Below, piece by piece: positions 34,255 to 43,287 of a stretch of DNA of 64,000 nt (position 1 is its first letter; the number at the start of each line of letters is the position of its first letter). This stretch comes from Chryseobacterium sp. H1D6B. Lineage in GTDB: Bacteria; Bacteroidota; Bacteroidia; Flavobacteriales; Weeksellaceae. Below the pieces are notes generated by a model. The model was not told the DNA's origin. It saw nothing but the letters and a program-made list of their open reading frames with translations, and ran no database searches. The DNA is taken from positions 3,100,001 through 3,164,000 of the forward strand of contig NZ_JARXVJ010000001.1 of NCBI RefSeq assembly GCF_029892445.1. The letters run 5' to 3'. A program made the position numbers and the translations under genes.

Positions 34255-36375
34255 ATGAAGAAGAAAGTGCTTTCTATACTATCGCTGTCCACCATTTTCT
34301 GGATGAATGCACAGGAAAAAGATTCTCTGAAACAGAAAAAAATAGAGGAAGTTGTTATTACCGGGCAATATACTCAGCAGTCCATTAATAAATCGATCTA
34401 CAAAGTAGAAGTTATTAATGCGGAGCAGATTAAGAATATGGCGGCCACTAATGTTGCAGATGTTCTTAATCAAAGTTTAAACATTCTGATCGTTCCAGAT
34501 CGCAACTCAGGAAATTCAACGGCCAATCTTATGGGGCTGGGCGGTGAGTATACAAAAGTTTTAATAGATAATATTCCTGTAGTAGGAGATATAGGACTTG
34601 GTAACAATATTGACCTTACGAAGCTTAATGTAAATAATATTGAGCGTATTGAAATTGTAAGAGGGTCAATGGGAGTAGACTACGGAAGCAATGCAGTAGC
34701 AGGTGTAATCAATATCATCACAAAGAAAAACAGCCAGAAAAAGCTTACCCTTAATGCTTCTGTACAAGAGGAAACAGTAGGAAAAGAGTATGACTGGTAC
34801 AAAAAAGGGGAGGGAAGGCATATTCAGAACTTGAATGTGGGCTATAATTTGAATGAAAACTGGTATGTAGGAGCTACTATCAATCATAATGATTTCCAAG
34901 GTTTTAAAGGAACTCAGGAAGGGTATAAATATTTTGAGCAGGATAAAAAAAGAGGATATTTATGGCAGCCTAAAGATGTTCTGAATGTAGACGGAATTTT
35001 ACGTTATAGTAAAAATAAAACCTCGATATTCTATAAATTCAGTTTTTTGAATGAGAAGCTGAATTATTATAACCCTATAGTCTCAGAATATTATCTTGAC
35101 CTCGGAAACAGAACGTATGCCTCTACAGACCGAGATTATCTTACCACAAGATACATCAATCAGCTGAATGTACAGACCAAACTTGGATCTATAAATTATA
35201 CCGGAGATTTCTCTTACCAGACGCAGGATAGAAAATACAGAGATTTCACTTATGATATCCCGAATAGACAGGTAGCAGGCAGTAAAGATGATTATAAATC
35301 CTATAATAAAGCAGATATTATTTATTCAAGAGGGGTTTTCAGTAATTTCCTGAATAATGATAAAATAGATTTCCAGCTTGGGTATGAATTAGATCATACT
35401 TCCGGATATGCAGGTAATATTGCAGGAGACTTTGGAGGTACTGACAATATTAAACGGAAAATATTTAATTATGCTAGTTTCATGACAGTTGAATGGAATG
35501 CCACAGACTGGTTATCTATCCGTCCCGGGTATCGTTTAGCCCTCAGTGATAAATTTGACGCACAGCATAATTACTCTTTAACAACAAGAGTTAAAGGTAC
35601 AGAAAATGAAAACCTTCGATTAGTGGTAGGAAGCGCAAACAGATTTCCCAACTTCGATGAGCTGTACACCTATATGGTAGACAGTAATCATAATATCCAG
35701 GGAAATGCTGATCTTAAACCTGAAGAGGGAATGACCATCTCTCTGAACGGCGACAAGAAATTTGTAACGGCTTCTGGATGGGATTTTAGAGTAGGAACAA
35801 GTGCCACTTATTTAAAAGTGAAAGACAGGATTGAGCTTGCCCAAATAAGCAGCCAGCCTTTACAATTTAAATACATCAATATAGATAACTTCCGTTCTTA
35901 CATCTTTGAAGCCAATTTTAGAGCCCAGAAAGGACAATTCTCTGTTGCGGCTAACGGCTCTTACTACGGAATCTCAAAAGAACTGAATTCCGGCGGTCTT
36001 TCTTCACCAACAGATTTCTTCTACACCTTTGAAGCTAATGTAGCCGCGAATTATACCATTCCAACAGTAAATACGACCCTTTCTTTATTTTATAAATACA
36101 CAGGGAAATCACAGATGTTTGTTTTAGTTTCACCAGATGTGGCAACTTCTTATTATGACATTGGTGAAAGGGGAGATTTCAATATGATGAATTTTATCGT
36201 AACACAGCCTTTCTTCAACAGACATTTAGAGGTGAGCGCAGGAGTTAAAAATATTTTTGATGTATCCTCTGTAAGAGATACTACCATTTCAGGGAATGCC
36301 CATGAATCGGCTGATCAAAACTCTAATCTTTTCTATGGCAGAAGTTATTTTGCGAGATTAAGCTATAATTTTTAA
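34255..36375 (+). CDS. TonB-dependent outer-membrane receptor, probably for heme
   Basis: A 706-aa outer-membrane beta-barrel. It has a signal peptide (VLSILSLSTIFWMNAQ), a TonB box region (IEEVVITGQ), a plug domain (about residues 45-155, ending VAGVINIITKK) and a 22-strand barrel ending in a terminal aromatic (RLSYNF). The segment RFPNFDELY...GNADLKPEEG is the FRAP/NPDL-like region of heme receptors. The next genes encode HmuY, a heme-type ABC importer and a hemin-degrading factor, which argues for heme as cargo. It is under the Fur-box-like control region. Confidence 0.92.
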   Translation: MKKKVLSILSLSTIFWMNAQEKDSLKQKKIEEVVITGQYTQQSINKSIYKVEVINAEQIKNMAATNVADVLNQSLNILIVPDRNSGNSTANLMGLGGEYTKVLIDNIPVVGDIGLGNNIDLTKLNVNNIERIEIVRGSMGVDYGSNAVAGVINIITKKNSQKKLTLNASVQEETVGKEYDWYKKGEGRHIQNLNVGYNLNENWYVGATINHNDFQGFKGTQEGYKYFEQDKKRGYLWQPKDVLNVDGILRYSKNKTSIFYKFSFLNEKLNYYNPIVSEYYLDLGNRTYASTDRDYLTTRYINQLNVQTKLGSINYTGDFSYQTQDRKYRDFTYDIPNRQVAGSKDDYKSYNKADIIYSRGVFSNFLNNDKIDFQLGYELDHTSGYAGNIAGDFGGTDNIKRKIFNYASFMTVEWNATDWLSIRPGYRLALSDKFDAQHNYSLTTRVKGTENENLRLVVGSANRFPNFDELYTYMVDSNHNIQGNADLKPEEGMTISLNGDKKFVTASGWDFRVGTSATYLKVKDRIELAQISSQPLQFKYINIDNFRSYIFEANFRAQKGQFSVAANGSYYGISKELNSGGLSSPTDFFYTFEANVAANYTIPTVNTTLSLFYKYTGKSQMFVLVSPDVATSYYDIGERGDFNMMNFIVTQPFFNRHLEVSAGVKNIFDVSSVRDTTISGNAHESADQNSNLFYGRSYFARLSYNF

Positions 36376-36384
36376 TATTTTAAA

Positions 36385-37482
36385 ATGAAAAAAATACTAT
36401 TTTGTCTTCTAGCAGGAGTATCATTTATTTCACAATCATGTATTAATGATAATGAAGATCCAGTAGCTGTTCTTCCTTCTGAAGGCGTATCTGTAGAATC
36501 GCACGTTGGCGGCCCTACACAGCCGAATGAAGTTTGGGTAGACCTTAGTGATATTGATGCGCAGGGCCAGCCAAAACAGACGCTTACTACAAGAACAGAC
36601 TGGGATCTGGCGTTTTATTCTGGCAGTAATTTTAAAGTAATGCTGAATTCATCAATTATGATGGCCGCAGCAAAAGTTCCTAATGCTTTAAATATAGATG
36701 CAGTAAAAGAATCTGATGTTTCCACCCTGATGACGCAGGTACAGGTTGCTAATTTCAATCCTGCCAATACTATTTATATAGATGATGTAAACGGTAATTA
36801 TCCTTCCGGCTATACCGCAATTGAAGAAGTAAAGTCAAACGATGCCGATAATGGTGTTTATCTTATTAATATGGGTAAAGATCTTTATACGGGGAATGTA
36901 GCTGCAGGAAGTGTAGCAACAGGAGGAGACAGCAGAGGATGGATGAAAGTACAGATTGTAAGACAGGCTGACGGATATAAAATAAAATATGCACCTCTTG
37001 CTTCAACATCACATAAAGAAGCGGTTATTACTAAAAACAGTGCTTATAATTATACATTTTTTAGTTTAAAGAATGAAAAAGAAGTAACAATCCAGCCGGA
37101 AAAAAATAAATGGGATATTTCCTTCACTGTATTTACAAATACAATCGCAGGAGCAGGAAGTTATGTATACGCAGATTTTGTAATCACTAATAATTTAAGC
37201 AGTGCAAGCGCTTATGAAGTGAAAGTAACCTCTGGTTCTACAGTAGATGCTTTTAATAAATTTAAAGCCGGAGATGTAGATAATTCAAAATTTACTTACA
37301 ATGACCAGAGAGTTATTGGAGGAAACTGGAGAGAAGTAGGACCTTCCGGATACCAGGTAAAAGGAGATGTTTTTTATATCATTAAAGATCCTCAGGGGGC
37401 TTTCTATAAATTGAGATTTACCCGATTGACAAGCTCTGATGGGATGAGAGGATATCCTATGTTCCAATATAAACCTTTATAA
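36385..37482 (+). CDS. hmuY: HmuY family heme-binding lipoprotein
   Basis: A 365-aa lipoprotein (lipobox FISQSC, Cys19) expected on the cell surface, where HmuY proteins take heme from host proteins and hand it to their TonB receptor. Two HmuY-type blocks are visible: TRTDWDLAFYSGSNFKVM near residue 75 and KNKWDISFTVFTN near residue 240, each part of the beta-sheet hand fold. The ATG is 9 bp after the receptor stop, so the two are cotranscribed. The His or Met pair that would ligate heme cannot be assigned by eye. Confidence 0.85.
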   Translation: MKKILFCLLAGVSFISQSCINDNEDPVAVLPSEGVSVESHVGGPTQPNEVWVDLSDIDAQGQPKQTLTTRTDWDLAFYSGSNFKVMLNSSIMMAAAKVPNALNIDAVKESDVSTLMTQVQVANFNPANTIYIDDVNGNYPSGYTAIEEVKSNDADNGVYLINMGKDLYTGNVAAGSVATGGDSRGWMKVQIVRQADGYKIKYAPLASTSHKEAVITKNSAYNYTFFSLKNEKEVTIQPEKNKWDISFTVFTNTIAGAGSYVYADFVITNNLSSASAYEVKVTSGSTVDAFNKFKAGDVDNSKFTYNDQRVIGGNWREVGPSGYQVKGDVFYIIKDPQGAFYKLRFTRLTSSDGMRGYPMFQYKPL

Positions 37483-37503
37483 TAATCAAATAAACAGTAT
37501 AAC

Positions 37504-38379
37504 ATGAAAAAATTCGTTTTAGTAGCGTCAGTACTTTTAGCAGTATATTCTTGCAAAAAAGAAGGGGCTAAAAAAGAAAATACAACAGAAACGTCATCTG
37601 AAGCTCCAAAAAGCAGCAATAAAATTGTAAGCCTTAACGGAGGAATAACAGAAATCATAAGTGCCCTGGGCCACGAAAAGGAGATCGTAGGAACCGATGT
37701 TACCAGTACTTATCCTGAAAGCTTAAAAGCTACAGCTAAAAACTTGGGACATGTAAGATCAATCACTATCGAACCTATTATGGCGGTAAGTCCTACTTTG
37801 ATCTTAGCATCTGATAAAGATATCAATCCGGAACTTTTAAATAAAATTAAATCTTCAGGAATCAAAGCTGAGGTTTTCAATCAGGAATTTTCAGTAGATG
37901 GAACTAAAAAATTAATCGAGCAGGTAGCAAAAGCTGTAGGAAATACAGATTATCAGAAATTAATTGATAAAATTGATGCTGATATGAAGCTGGTACAGCC
38001 TATCGCTAAAAAACCAAAAGTATTATTTATTTACGCTAGAGGGAACAACCTCATGGTTGCTGGCAAAAATACACCGATGGAGAAATTGATCGGTCTTGCA
38101 GGAGGTGAAAACGCAATTAATGATTTCGAAGATTTCAAACCTTTAACTCCGGAAGCGGTGGTAAAAGCGAATCCAGATGTATTATTCTTCTTTACAAGCG
38201 GATTACAAGGAGCTGGAGGAAACGATGCTGTTCTTAAAATGCCGGGTGTTTCTCAGACTAACGCTGGAAAAAATAAGAAGATCATTGCTATGGATGGAGG
38301 CTTAGTTTCAAGTTTCGGACCAAGATTAGGAGAGGCTGCAGTAGGATTAAACAAATTATTAATTGAGAACACAAAGTAA
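37504..38379 (+). CDS. hmuT: Heme/hemin ABC transporter substrate-binding lipoprotein
   Basis: A 291-aa class III periplasmic binding protein of the HmuT/BtuF group. The lipobox is VYSC (Cys17). Landmarks: IVSLNGGITEIISALGHE (first strand-helix), VGTDVTSTYPE, LGHVRSITIEPIMAVSPTLIL and ENAINDFEDFKPLTPEAV, the standard order for this fold. Heme, rather than cobalamin, is supported by the neighbours. Its 3' end overlaps the permease start by 17 bp. Confidence 0.88.
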   Translation: MKKFVLVASVLLAVYSCKKEGAKKENTTETSSEAPKSSNKIVSLNGGITEIISALGHEKEIVGTDVTSTYPESLKATAKNLGHVRSITIEPIMAVSPTLILASDKDINPELLNKIKSSGIKAEVFNQEFSVDGTKKLIEQVAKAVGNTDYQKLIDKIDADMKLVQPIAKKPKVLFIYARGNNLMVAGKNTPMEKLIGLAGGENAINDFEDFKPLTPEAVVKANPDVLFFFTSGLQGAGGNDAVLKMPGVSQTNAGKNKKIIAMDGGLVSSFGPRLGEAAVGLNKLLIENTK

Positions 38380-39403
38380 ATTATACTTTTATTTTACTCT
38401 AAGTGCCGTTCTGCTTGTTATAATAGCAGTAATGGCACTTAATACCGGAGTGTATGACTTTAATGGAGTTTCTCCGTTTACAGTTTTCTGGCAGTTTGTA
38501 AAAGGAGATCAGAGTTTGTCATTAAGTGATAAATATGTGATCTGGGATGTACGGGCCGCGAGGATTGTGATGGCGGTATTAGTTGGAAGTATGCTGGCCG
38601 TTTCTGGAACCAGCCTGCAGGGATTGTTTAAAAACCCTTTGGCAACAGGGGAATCGATTGGTTTAACTTCAGGAGCAACATTACTTGCCGCAATTGCTAT
38701 TGTTTTAGGAGGGCATTTTAGAGAATATCTTCCTGAATTTGTACAGTTTTCATTGGTAGGTATTGCAGCTTTTTTAGGAGCTTTATTAGCAATGATGCTT
38801 GTTTACAGGATTTCTACAAGCGCTGGAAAAACAAATGTTGTCATGATGCTGTTGAGCGGTGTAGCTATTACATCAATCGGATTTTCGATTACAGGCTTTT
38901 TAATTTACATCTCAAAAGACGACCAGTTAAGAGATCTTACGTTCTGGAATATGGGAAGCCTTGCGGCAGCGACCTGGACGAAAAATAGTGTTTTAGCAGT
39001 AGTTATCCTCATTTCATATATCGTTTTACTGCCAAAAGGAAAGGCATTAAATGCGATGATGCTGGGTGAAAAAGATGCACAGCATTTAGGAATTAATGTT
39101 GAAAGATTAAAAAAACAGATCGTAGTAATTACAGCCTTAATGGTAGGAACCTGCGTTGCATTTTCAGGGACGATTGGCTTTGTAGGTCTTATTGTACCTT
39201 ATATTTTGAGATTATTATTTAAATCAAATTATACATACATTTTACCATTGTCAGCGATTTGCGGAAGTGTTTTACTTTTAATTGCCGATACGTTCAGCAG
39301 AAGTATTGTTGCACCGTCAGAACTGCCGATCGGTATTTTAACCTCGTTGATAGGAGGTCCGATTTTTATAGCGATTTTAATTAAATTCAAAAAATCATTG
39401 TGA
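38363..39403 (+). CDS. hmuU: FecCD-family ABC transporter permease (heme)
   Basis: A 346-aa inner-membrane permease with about ten hydrophobic segments. Signatures are RAARIVMAVLVGSMLAVSGTSLQGLFKNPLA, which contains the RxxR...GxxLQ...NPLA pattern of FecCD proteins, and GFVGLIVPYILRLL near the C-terminus for ATPase contact. The start is TTG at 38363, inside the end of hmuT; the first ATG would come after most of the first membrane helix. Translational coupling to hmuT is likely. Confidence 0.88.
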   Translation: MRTQSKLYFYFTLSAVLLVIIAVMALNTGVYDFNGVSPFTVFWQFVKGDQSLSLSDKYVIWDVRAARIVMAVLVGSMLAVSGTSLQGLFKNPLATGESIGLTSGATLLAAIAIVLGGHFREYLPEFVQFSLVGIAAFLGALLAMMLVYRISTSAGKTNVVMMLLSGVAITSIGFSITGFLIYISKDDQLRDLTFWNMGSLAAATWTKNSVLAVVILISYIVLLPKGKALNAMMLGEKDAQHLGINVERLKKQIVVITALMVGTCVAFSGTIGFVGLIVPYILRLLFKSNYTYILPLSAICGSVLLLIADTFSRSIVAPSELPIGILTSLIGGPIFIAILIKFKKSL

Positions 39404-40176
39404 TGATTAAAGCGCATCAAATTAACTATAAACATAAAGATTTTCATATTCTGGACGGGGTGGATGTCTCTTTAGAATATGGAGAGTTTTTAGCGATCGT
39501 AGGACCTAATGGAGCAGGGAAATCCAGTCTGTTAAGTATTTTAGCCAACGAAGTCAAACAGGGAAAACAGCAGATCTTATTTAAAAATAAATCGATTGCC
39601 GAATGGGAGGTAAGAGAACTGTCAAAGCATAAATCTAAATTTTCCCAGCATAACAGCAATGAAATTCCTTTACAGGTAAAAGATGTAGTCATGATGGGCC
39701 GCTACCCGTATTTTGATTCACAGCCGAAAAAAGAAGATCTGGAAGCGATGAATACAATGATGTACGAAACAGATGTCTATCATCTAAAAGAAAGAGATTA
39801 CAACACTTTATCTGGAGGCGAGAAACAGCGTGTACACTTATCAAGGGTAATGGCCCAGCTGGATAATGAAATAGCCCATAAGTTAGTTTTTCTGGATGAA
39901 CCGCTTAATAATTTAGACATTAAACACCAGTACAAGGCTTTAGAAATTATTAAAAACTTTACAAAAAAAGCAAACAGCGCGATAGTGGTGCTGCATGATC
40001 TGAATCTAGCCGCACAGTTTGCAGATAAAATTTTATTAATGAAGTCGGGAAGAGTCTCAGCTTACGGTACGCCGCAGGAAGTTTTTACAGCTGAAAATAT
40101 CAGCGCAGCCTACAATTTCCCATGTACCATCTGCGGACACCCGATCAATAATAACCCAATGATCATTTTTGGATAA
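39403..40176 (+). CDS. hmuV: Heme ABC transporter ATP-binding protein
   Basis: A 257-aa ABC ATPase. Walker A GPNGAGKSS, signature LSGGEKQRVHLSRV and Walker B KLVFLDEP are intact, with the H-loop in VVLHDLNLAAQFAD. MMGRYPYF is the usual HmuV/FecE Q-loop neighbourhood. ATG 39403 overlaps the TGA of the permease by one base; the GTG three bases earlier is the alternative. It supplies energy for the HmuTU importer. Confidence 0.92.
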   Translation: MIKAHQINYKHKDFHILDGVDVSLEYGEFLAIVGPNGAGKSSLLSILANEVKQGKQQILFKNKSIAEWEVRELSKHKSKFSQHNSNEIPLQVKDVVMMGRYPYFDSQPKKEDLEAMNTMMYETDVYHLKERDYNTLSGGEKQRVHLSRVMAQLDNEIAHKLVFLDEPLNNLDIKHQYKALEIIKNFTKKANSAIVVLHDLNLAAQFADKILLMKSGRVSAYGTPQEVFTAENISAAYNFPCTICGHPINNNPMIIFG

Positions 40177-40178
40177 CC

Positions 40179-40826
40179 ATGGAAAAAGATGAATTAAAGA
40201 TATTGGCTCAAAATCTTGCCAATCCAGAGGGAGAAAAAGGGAAAGAAGTTGCAGAGATGATGAATGCAGCTAATATCGGAATGACGCTGGAAAGCATAAA
40301 AGCGCTTCTCATAGAGGATGATGAACATCTGCTTGAAATTGGACACGGAAATGCAGGGCATCTGAAATTGATATTTGATAAAGCTAAAAATATCAGATAT
40401 ACAGGAATCGATATTTCTGAAACAATGCATAATGAAGCAAAAAATCTTAATAAAGAATATAAAAACCAGGCTGAATTTGTGTTGTATGAAGGAGAAAAGC
40501 TTCCTTTTGAAGATAAAATATTTGATAAAATTTTCACGGTGAACACAGTTTATTTCTGGAAAAAGCCTGTTGAATATTTAAATGAAATATACAGAGTACT
40601 AAAAAATAACGGAACCTTCGTACTGACTTTCGGCCAGCGGGAATTCATGGAAAAACTTCCTTTTACAGAATACGATTTTACACTGTACAGCAACAGTGAA
40701 ATGGAAGAGATTATTTCTAAAACTCCCTTTGTAAGAATGAAAATGTCAGAAAGAGAAGAAGACGTGAAAAGCAAAACCGGAGAACAAATAAGAAGAATTT
40801 ATACAATTTTAACCATAAAAAAATAA
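40179..40826 (+). CDS. Class I SAM-dependent methyltransferase in the heme operon
   Basis: A 215-aa cytosolic methyltransferase. The SAM site is LLEIGHGNAGHLKLIF (motif I), with YTGIDISETM (motif II) and FTVNTVYFWKKPVEYLNEIYRVLKNNGTFVL (motifs IV-V). It starts 2 bp after hmuV and is followed after 8 bp by the hemin-degrading factor, so it is embedded in the heme uptake operon. Methyltransferases of this general type act on small molecules; the substrate here is unknown, and a link to heme breakdown is inferred from position only. Confidence 0.85.
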   Translation: MEKDELKILAQNLANPEGEKGKEVAEMMNAANIGMTLESIKALLIEDDEHLLEIGHGNAGHLKLIFDKAKNIRYTGIDISETMHNEAKNLNKEYKNQAEFVLYEGEKLPFEDKIFDKIFTVNTVYFWKKPVEYLNEIYRVLKNNGTFVLTFGQREFMEKLPFTEYDFTLYSNSEMEEIISKTPFVRMKMSEREEDVKSKTGEQIRRIYTILTIKK

Positions 40827-40834
40827 TAATAAAA

Positions 40835-41863
40835 ATGAGCACATTAGTTAATGAACTTAAAGAAAAATGGGACGCTTTAAAAGCAGAAAACCCGCATTTA
40901 AGAATAAGAAATGCAGCTGTAGAATTAGGAGTAAGTGAAGCTGCTTTATTAGTAACTAACGTAGGGGATGGAGTAACAATTCTAAAACCTGAATTTCAAA
41001 ATATCTTAACAGAAGTAGAGCAGCTAGGCAAAGTAATGGCTCTTACCCGTAATGACGAATGTGTACATGAGAGAAAGGGAACTTACCTGAATGGTGATTT
41101 CAGCAGTCCTCATGCACAGCTTTTTGTAGGAGAAGATATCGACCTTAGAATTTTCCTTAATTCTTGGAAATCTGCTTTTGCAGTAGTAGAAGGAGACAAA
41201 AAAAGCCTTCAGTTCTTCGGAAAAGACGGATTGGCTCTTCACAAAATTTATTTGACAAAAGACAGCAGTACAGAAGCTTTCGATGCTCTTGTAGAAAAAT
41301 ATAAAGCAGAAAATCAAGATGAAGTATTCACTTTTGAACCAGTGGCTCCTAAGCCTGAAGAAAAACCAGATGCTGAAATTGACGCAGAAGGTTTCAAAAA
41401 AGCTTGGACTGAATTAAAAGATACTCACGAATTCTTCATGATGACAAGAAAATTCGGAGTGACCAGAACTCAGGCGTTGAGATTAGCTCCAGAAGGACAT
41501 GCTGTAAAGATTGATAATGCTAAAGTTGTGAACGTTCTTGAAGATGCTTCTGAAAAGAATATTCCGATCATGGTTTTCGTAGGAAATAGAGGACTTATCC
41601 AGATCCACACAGGAAATGTGAAAAAAACACTTTGGCACCAGCAGTGGTTCAACGTAATGGATCCTGATTTCAACTTACATTTAGACATGACTAAAATAGA
41701 TCAAGCCTGGATCGTTAAAAAACCAACAGAAGACGGAGAAGTAACAGCTATTGAAGTATTTAATAAAGAAGGTGACTTTATCGTTCAGTTCTTCGGAAAA
41801 AGAAAACCTGGAATTCCTGAACTTCAGGAGTGGAAGGATCTTGTAGCCGGACTAGAAAAATAA
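40835..41863 (+). CDS. hemS: Hemin-degrading factor (HemS/ChuS family)
   Basis: A 342-aa cytosolic protein made of two repeats of the HemS/ChuX domain (about 1-165 and 185-342). The first begins KEKWDALKAENPHLRIRNAAVELGVSEAAL in outline; the second begins FKKAWTELKDTHEFFMMTRKFGVTRTQALR. Family members bind imported heme and store or open it to release iron. It is the last gene of the operon, followed by a strong terminator. In ChuS the ligand is a His of the second domain; an equivalent cannot be fixed without alignment. Confidence 0.92.
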   Translation: MSTLVNELKEKWDALKAENPHLRIRNAAVELGVSEAALLVTNVGDGVTILKPEFQNILTEVEQLGKVMALTRNDECVHERKGTYLNGDFSSPHAQLFVGEDIDLRIFLNSWKSAFAVVEGDKKSLQFFGKDGLALHKIYLTKDSSTEAFDALVEKYKAENQDEVFTFEPVAPKPEEKPDAEIDAEGFKKAWTELKDTHEFFMMTRKFGVTRTQALRLAPEGHAVKIDNAKVVNVLEDASEKNIPIMVFVGNRGLIQIHTGNVKKTLWHQQWFNVMDPDFNLHLDMTKIDQAWIVKKPTEDGEVTAIEVFNKEGDFIVQFFGKRKPGIPELQEWKDLVAGLEK

Positions 41864-41884
41864 ATAGTTAGATGATTTGAATGG

Positions 41885-41924
41885 GACCGTTTTGTTTTTT
41901 TTAAATTCAAAGCGGTCTTTTTTA
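41885..41924 (+). terminator. Terminator of the heme operon
   Basis: GACCGTTTTG pairs with CAAAGCGGTC (10 bp, one G-U) and a T run follows. Confidence 0.85.
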
Positions 41925-41947
41925 TTGGTGATATTTGTTATTAAGAA

Positions 41948-42070
41948 CACTTTAGTTTTTTAGATACTTTTTGGTTTTCAGCTTTTGTAGACGTAAAATA
42001 TGCAGCATGCTTTAAAACTTAAGTAACTAACATGCTTAAAAAACTTTTGTGACTTTTGTGGTTATTTAAA
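41948..42070. repeat. Dispersed repeat, family R3 (second copy)
   Basis: CACTTTAGTTTTT, TTTTCAGCTTTTGTAGACGT, TATGCAGCATG, AAACTTAAGTAACTAACATG and AAACTTTTGTGACTTTTGTG follow the same order as at 26895-27008. Confidence 0.65.
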
Positions 42071-42107
42071 AACATATATTAATATTATTTTTACAAAAAT
42101 TATAGAA

Positions 42108-42980
42108 ATGAAAAATATTTTCATAGCAGTATTACTCATTAGTTTTGGAGCTCTACATGCTCAAAACTTTAAAGCATATCAATTTTATGATAAAAAAGGG
42201 AAAACTGTAAAAACAGATAAACTGATCAAAGAACTCGCTGAATATGATATTGTTTTCTTTGGTGAGCTGCACAACAATTCAATTGTCCACTGGCTGCAGT
42301 TAAGAGTTACAGAAGCCTTATATGAAAAGAAAAACCACCAGCTTACCTTGGGGGCTGAAATGCTTGAAAGAGATAACCAGTCTCAGCTGAACGGATATCT
42401 TAATGGAAGAATAGACGCTAAAAACCTGAAAGATTCTGTACGTTTGTGGAACAATTATACGACAGACTACAAACCTTTAGTAGATTTTGCTAAAAGTAAA
42501 AAACTGAATTTTATTGCGACCAATATTCCAAGAAAGTATGCTTCTCAGACAGCTAAAGAAGGCATTGCATCTTTAGACCAGCTAAGTGAAAAAGAGAAGA
42601 CATATATTGCCCAGCTGCCGATTAAAGTTACGCTTGATACTCCGGGCTATCAGGAAATGAAAGCGATGATGGGAGAACATGCAGAAGGAACGAAGGTGAT
42701 GAATTTTATTTCCGCTCAGGCTGTAAAAGATGCTACAATGGCTGAATCAATCTTAAAAAACCTGCAGCCGGGAAAAACATTTATCCACTACAACGGCAAC
42801 TATCACAGTAAAGAATTCGGGGGAATCTACTGGTATATCAAACAAAAAAATCCAAACCTTAAAATGGTAGTTATCTCCGCTTTTGAATCAGAAGATCCAG
42901 AATTAAAAGTTCCTGAGAAAGATTATATCCCTACAGAATTTAATCTGATCATTCCGTCTGATATGACCAAGACTTTTTAA
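42108..42980 (+). CDS. ChaN family heme-binding-like exported protein
   Basis: A 290-aa protein with a signal peptide (IFIAVLLISFGALHAQ). It matches the ChaN family (haem-binding uptake, Tiki-like superfamily): IVFFGELHNNSIVHWLQLRV holds the conserved GE.H motif, followed by LGAEMLERDNQ and FIHYNGNYHSKEFGGIYW with the C-terminal His pair. The Campylobacter homologue ChaN binds heme dimers, and Tiki members are metalloproteases. Proximity to the heme operon, on the other side of a terminator and a repeat, fits heme handling in the periplasm. It lacks a lipobox, unlike many ChaN proteins. Confidence 0.85.
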   Translation: MKNIFIAVLLISFGALHAQNFKAYQFYDKKGKTVKTDKLIKELAEYDIVFFGELHNNSIVHWLQLRVTEALYEKKNHQLTLGAEMLERDNQSQLNGYLNGRIDAKNLKDSVRLWNNYTTDYKPLVDFAKSKKLNFIATNIPRKYASQTAKEGIASLDQLSEKEKTYIAQLPIKVTLDTPGYQEMKAMMGEHAEGTKVMNFISAQAVKDATMAESILKNLQPGKTFIHYNGNYHSKEFGGIYWYIKQKNPNLKMVVISAFESEDPELKVPEKDYIPTEFNLIIPSDMTKTF

Positions 42981-43009
42981 TCAAAATATCATGTTATAAA
43001 GTATAATTT

Positions 43010-43057
43010 GTCATTCTGAACGCAACAAAGCGGAGTGAAGAATATCGTTTTTAAAAA
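43010..43057. repeat. R1 palindromic repeat, partial
   Basis: GTCATTCTGAACGCAACAAA and CGGAGTGAAGAAT correspond to the long arm of the R1 unit on the opposite strand; the other arm has decayed. Confidence 0.55.
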
Positions 43058-43116
43058 TAAATTCAGTTTCTTCATTACGTTTCAAATAAGATAAGTATTG
43101 TACAAAACAATTTTAT

Positions 43117-43144
43117 TCAATAGGAACGGGCTTTAGCCCGTTTT
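43117..43144. repeat. Dispersed hairpin repeat, second copy
   Basis: AACGGGC-TTTA-GCCCGTT (43125-43142) with the flank TCAATAGG is identical over 28 bases to 3068-3095. Confidence 0.7.
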
Positions 43145-43268
43145 TTACAGAAATATTCCAAAAGGCTTCAGTCCAAAATTAATATACACATTGTCTGTCA
43201 TTCCAAGGTGCATGGAATTTTTTTTATTTCATTCTAAATCACAAATATGCTGTTTAAACAACAATATC

Positions 43269-43276
43269 TATCTTTG
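43269..43276 (+). promoter_or_regulatory. -7 promoter box for the deformylase homologue
   Basis: TATCTTTG matches TAnnTTTG and lies 12 bp before the ATG at 43288, giving a very short leader. Confidence 0.55.
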
Positions 43277-43287
43277 TAACACAAACA

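Larger units (their letters stand above)
42981..43287. other. Gene-free gap with two R1 remnants and a GGGC hairpin repeat
   Basis: The 307 bp between the ChaN-like gene and the deformylase homologue hold a decayed R1 copy (from 43010), the hairpin repeat shared with 3068-3094 (43117-43144), an R1 fragment (43197-43250) and a promoter box (43269-43276). Confidence 0.6.
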
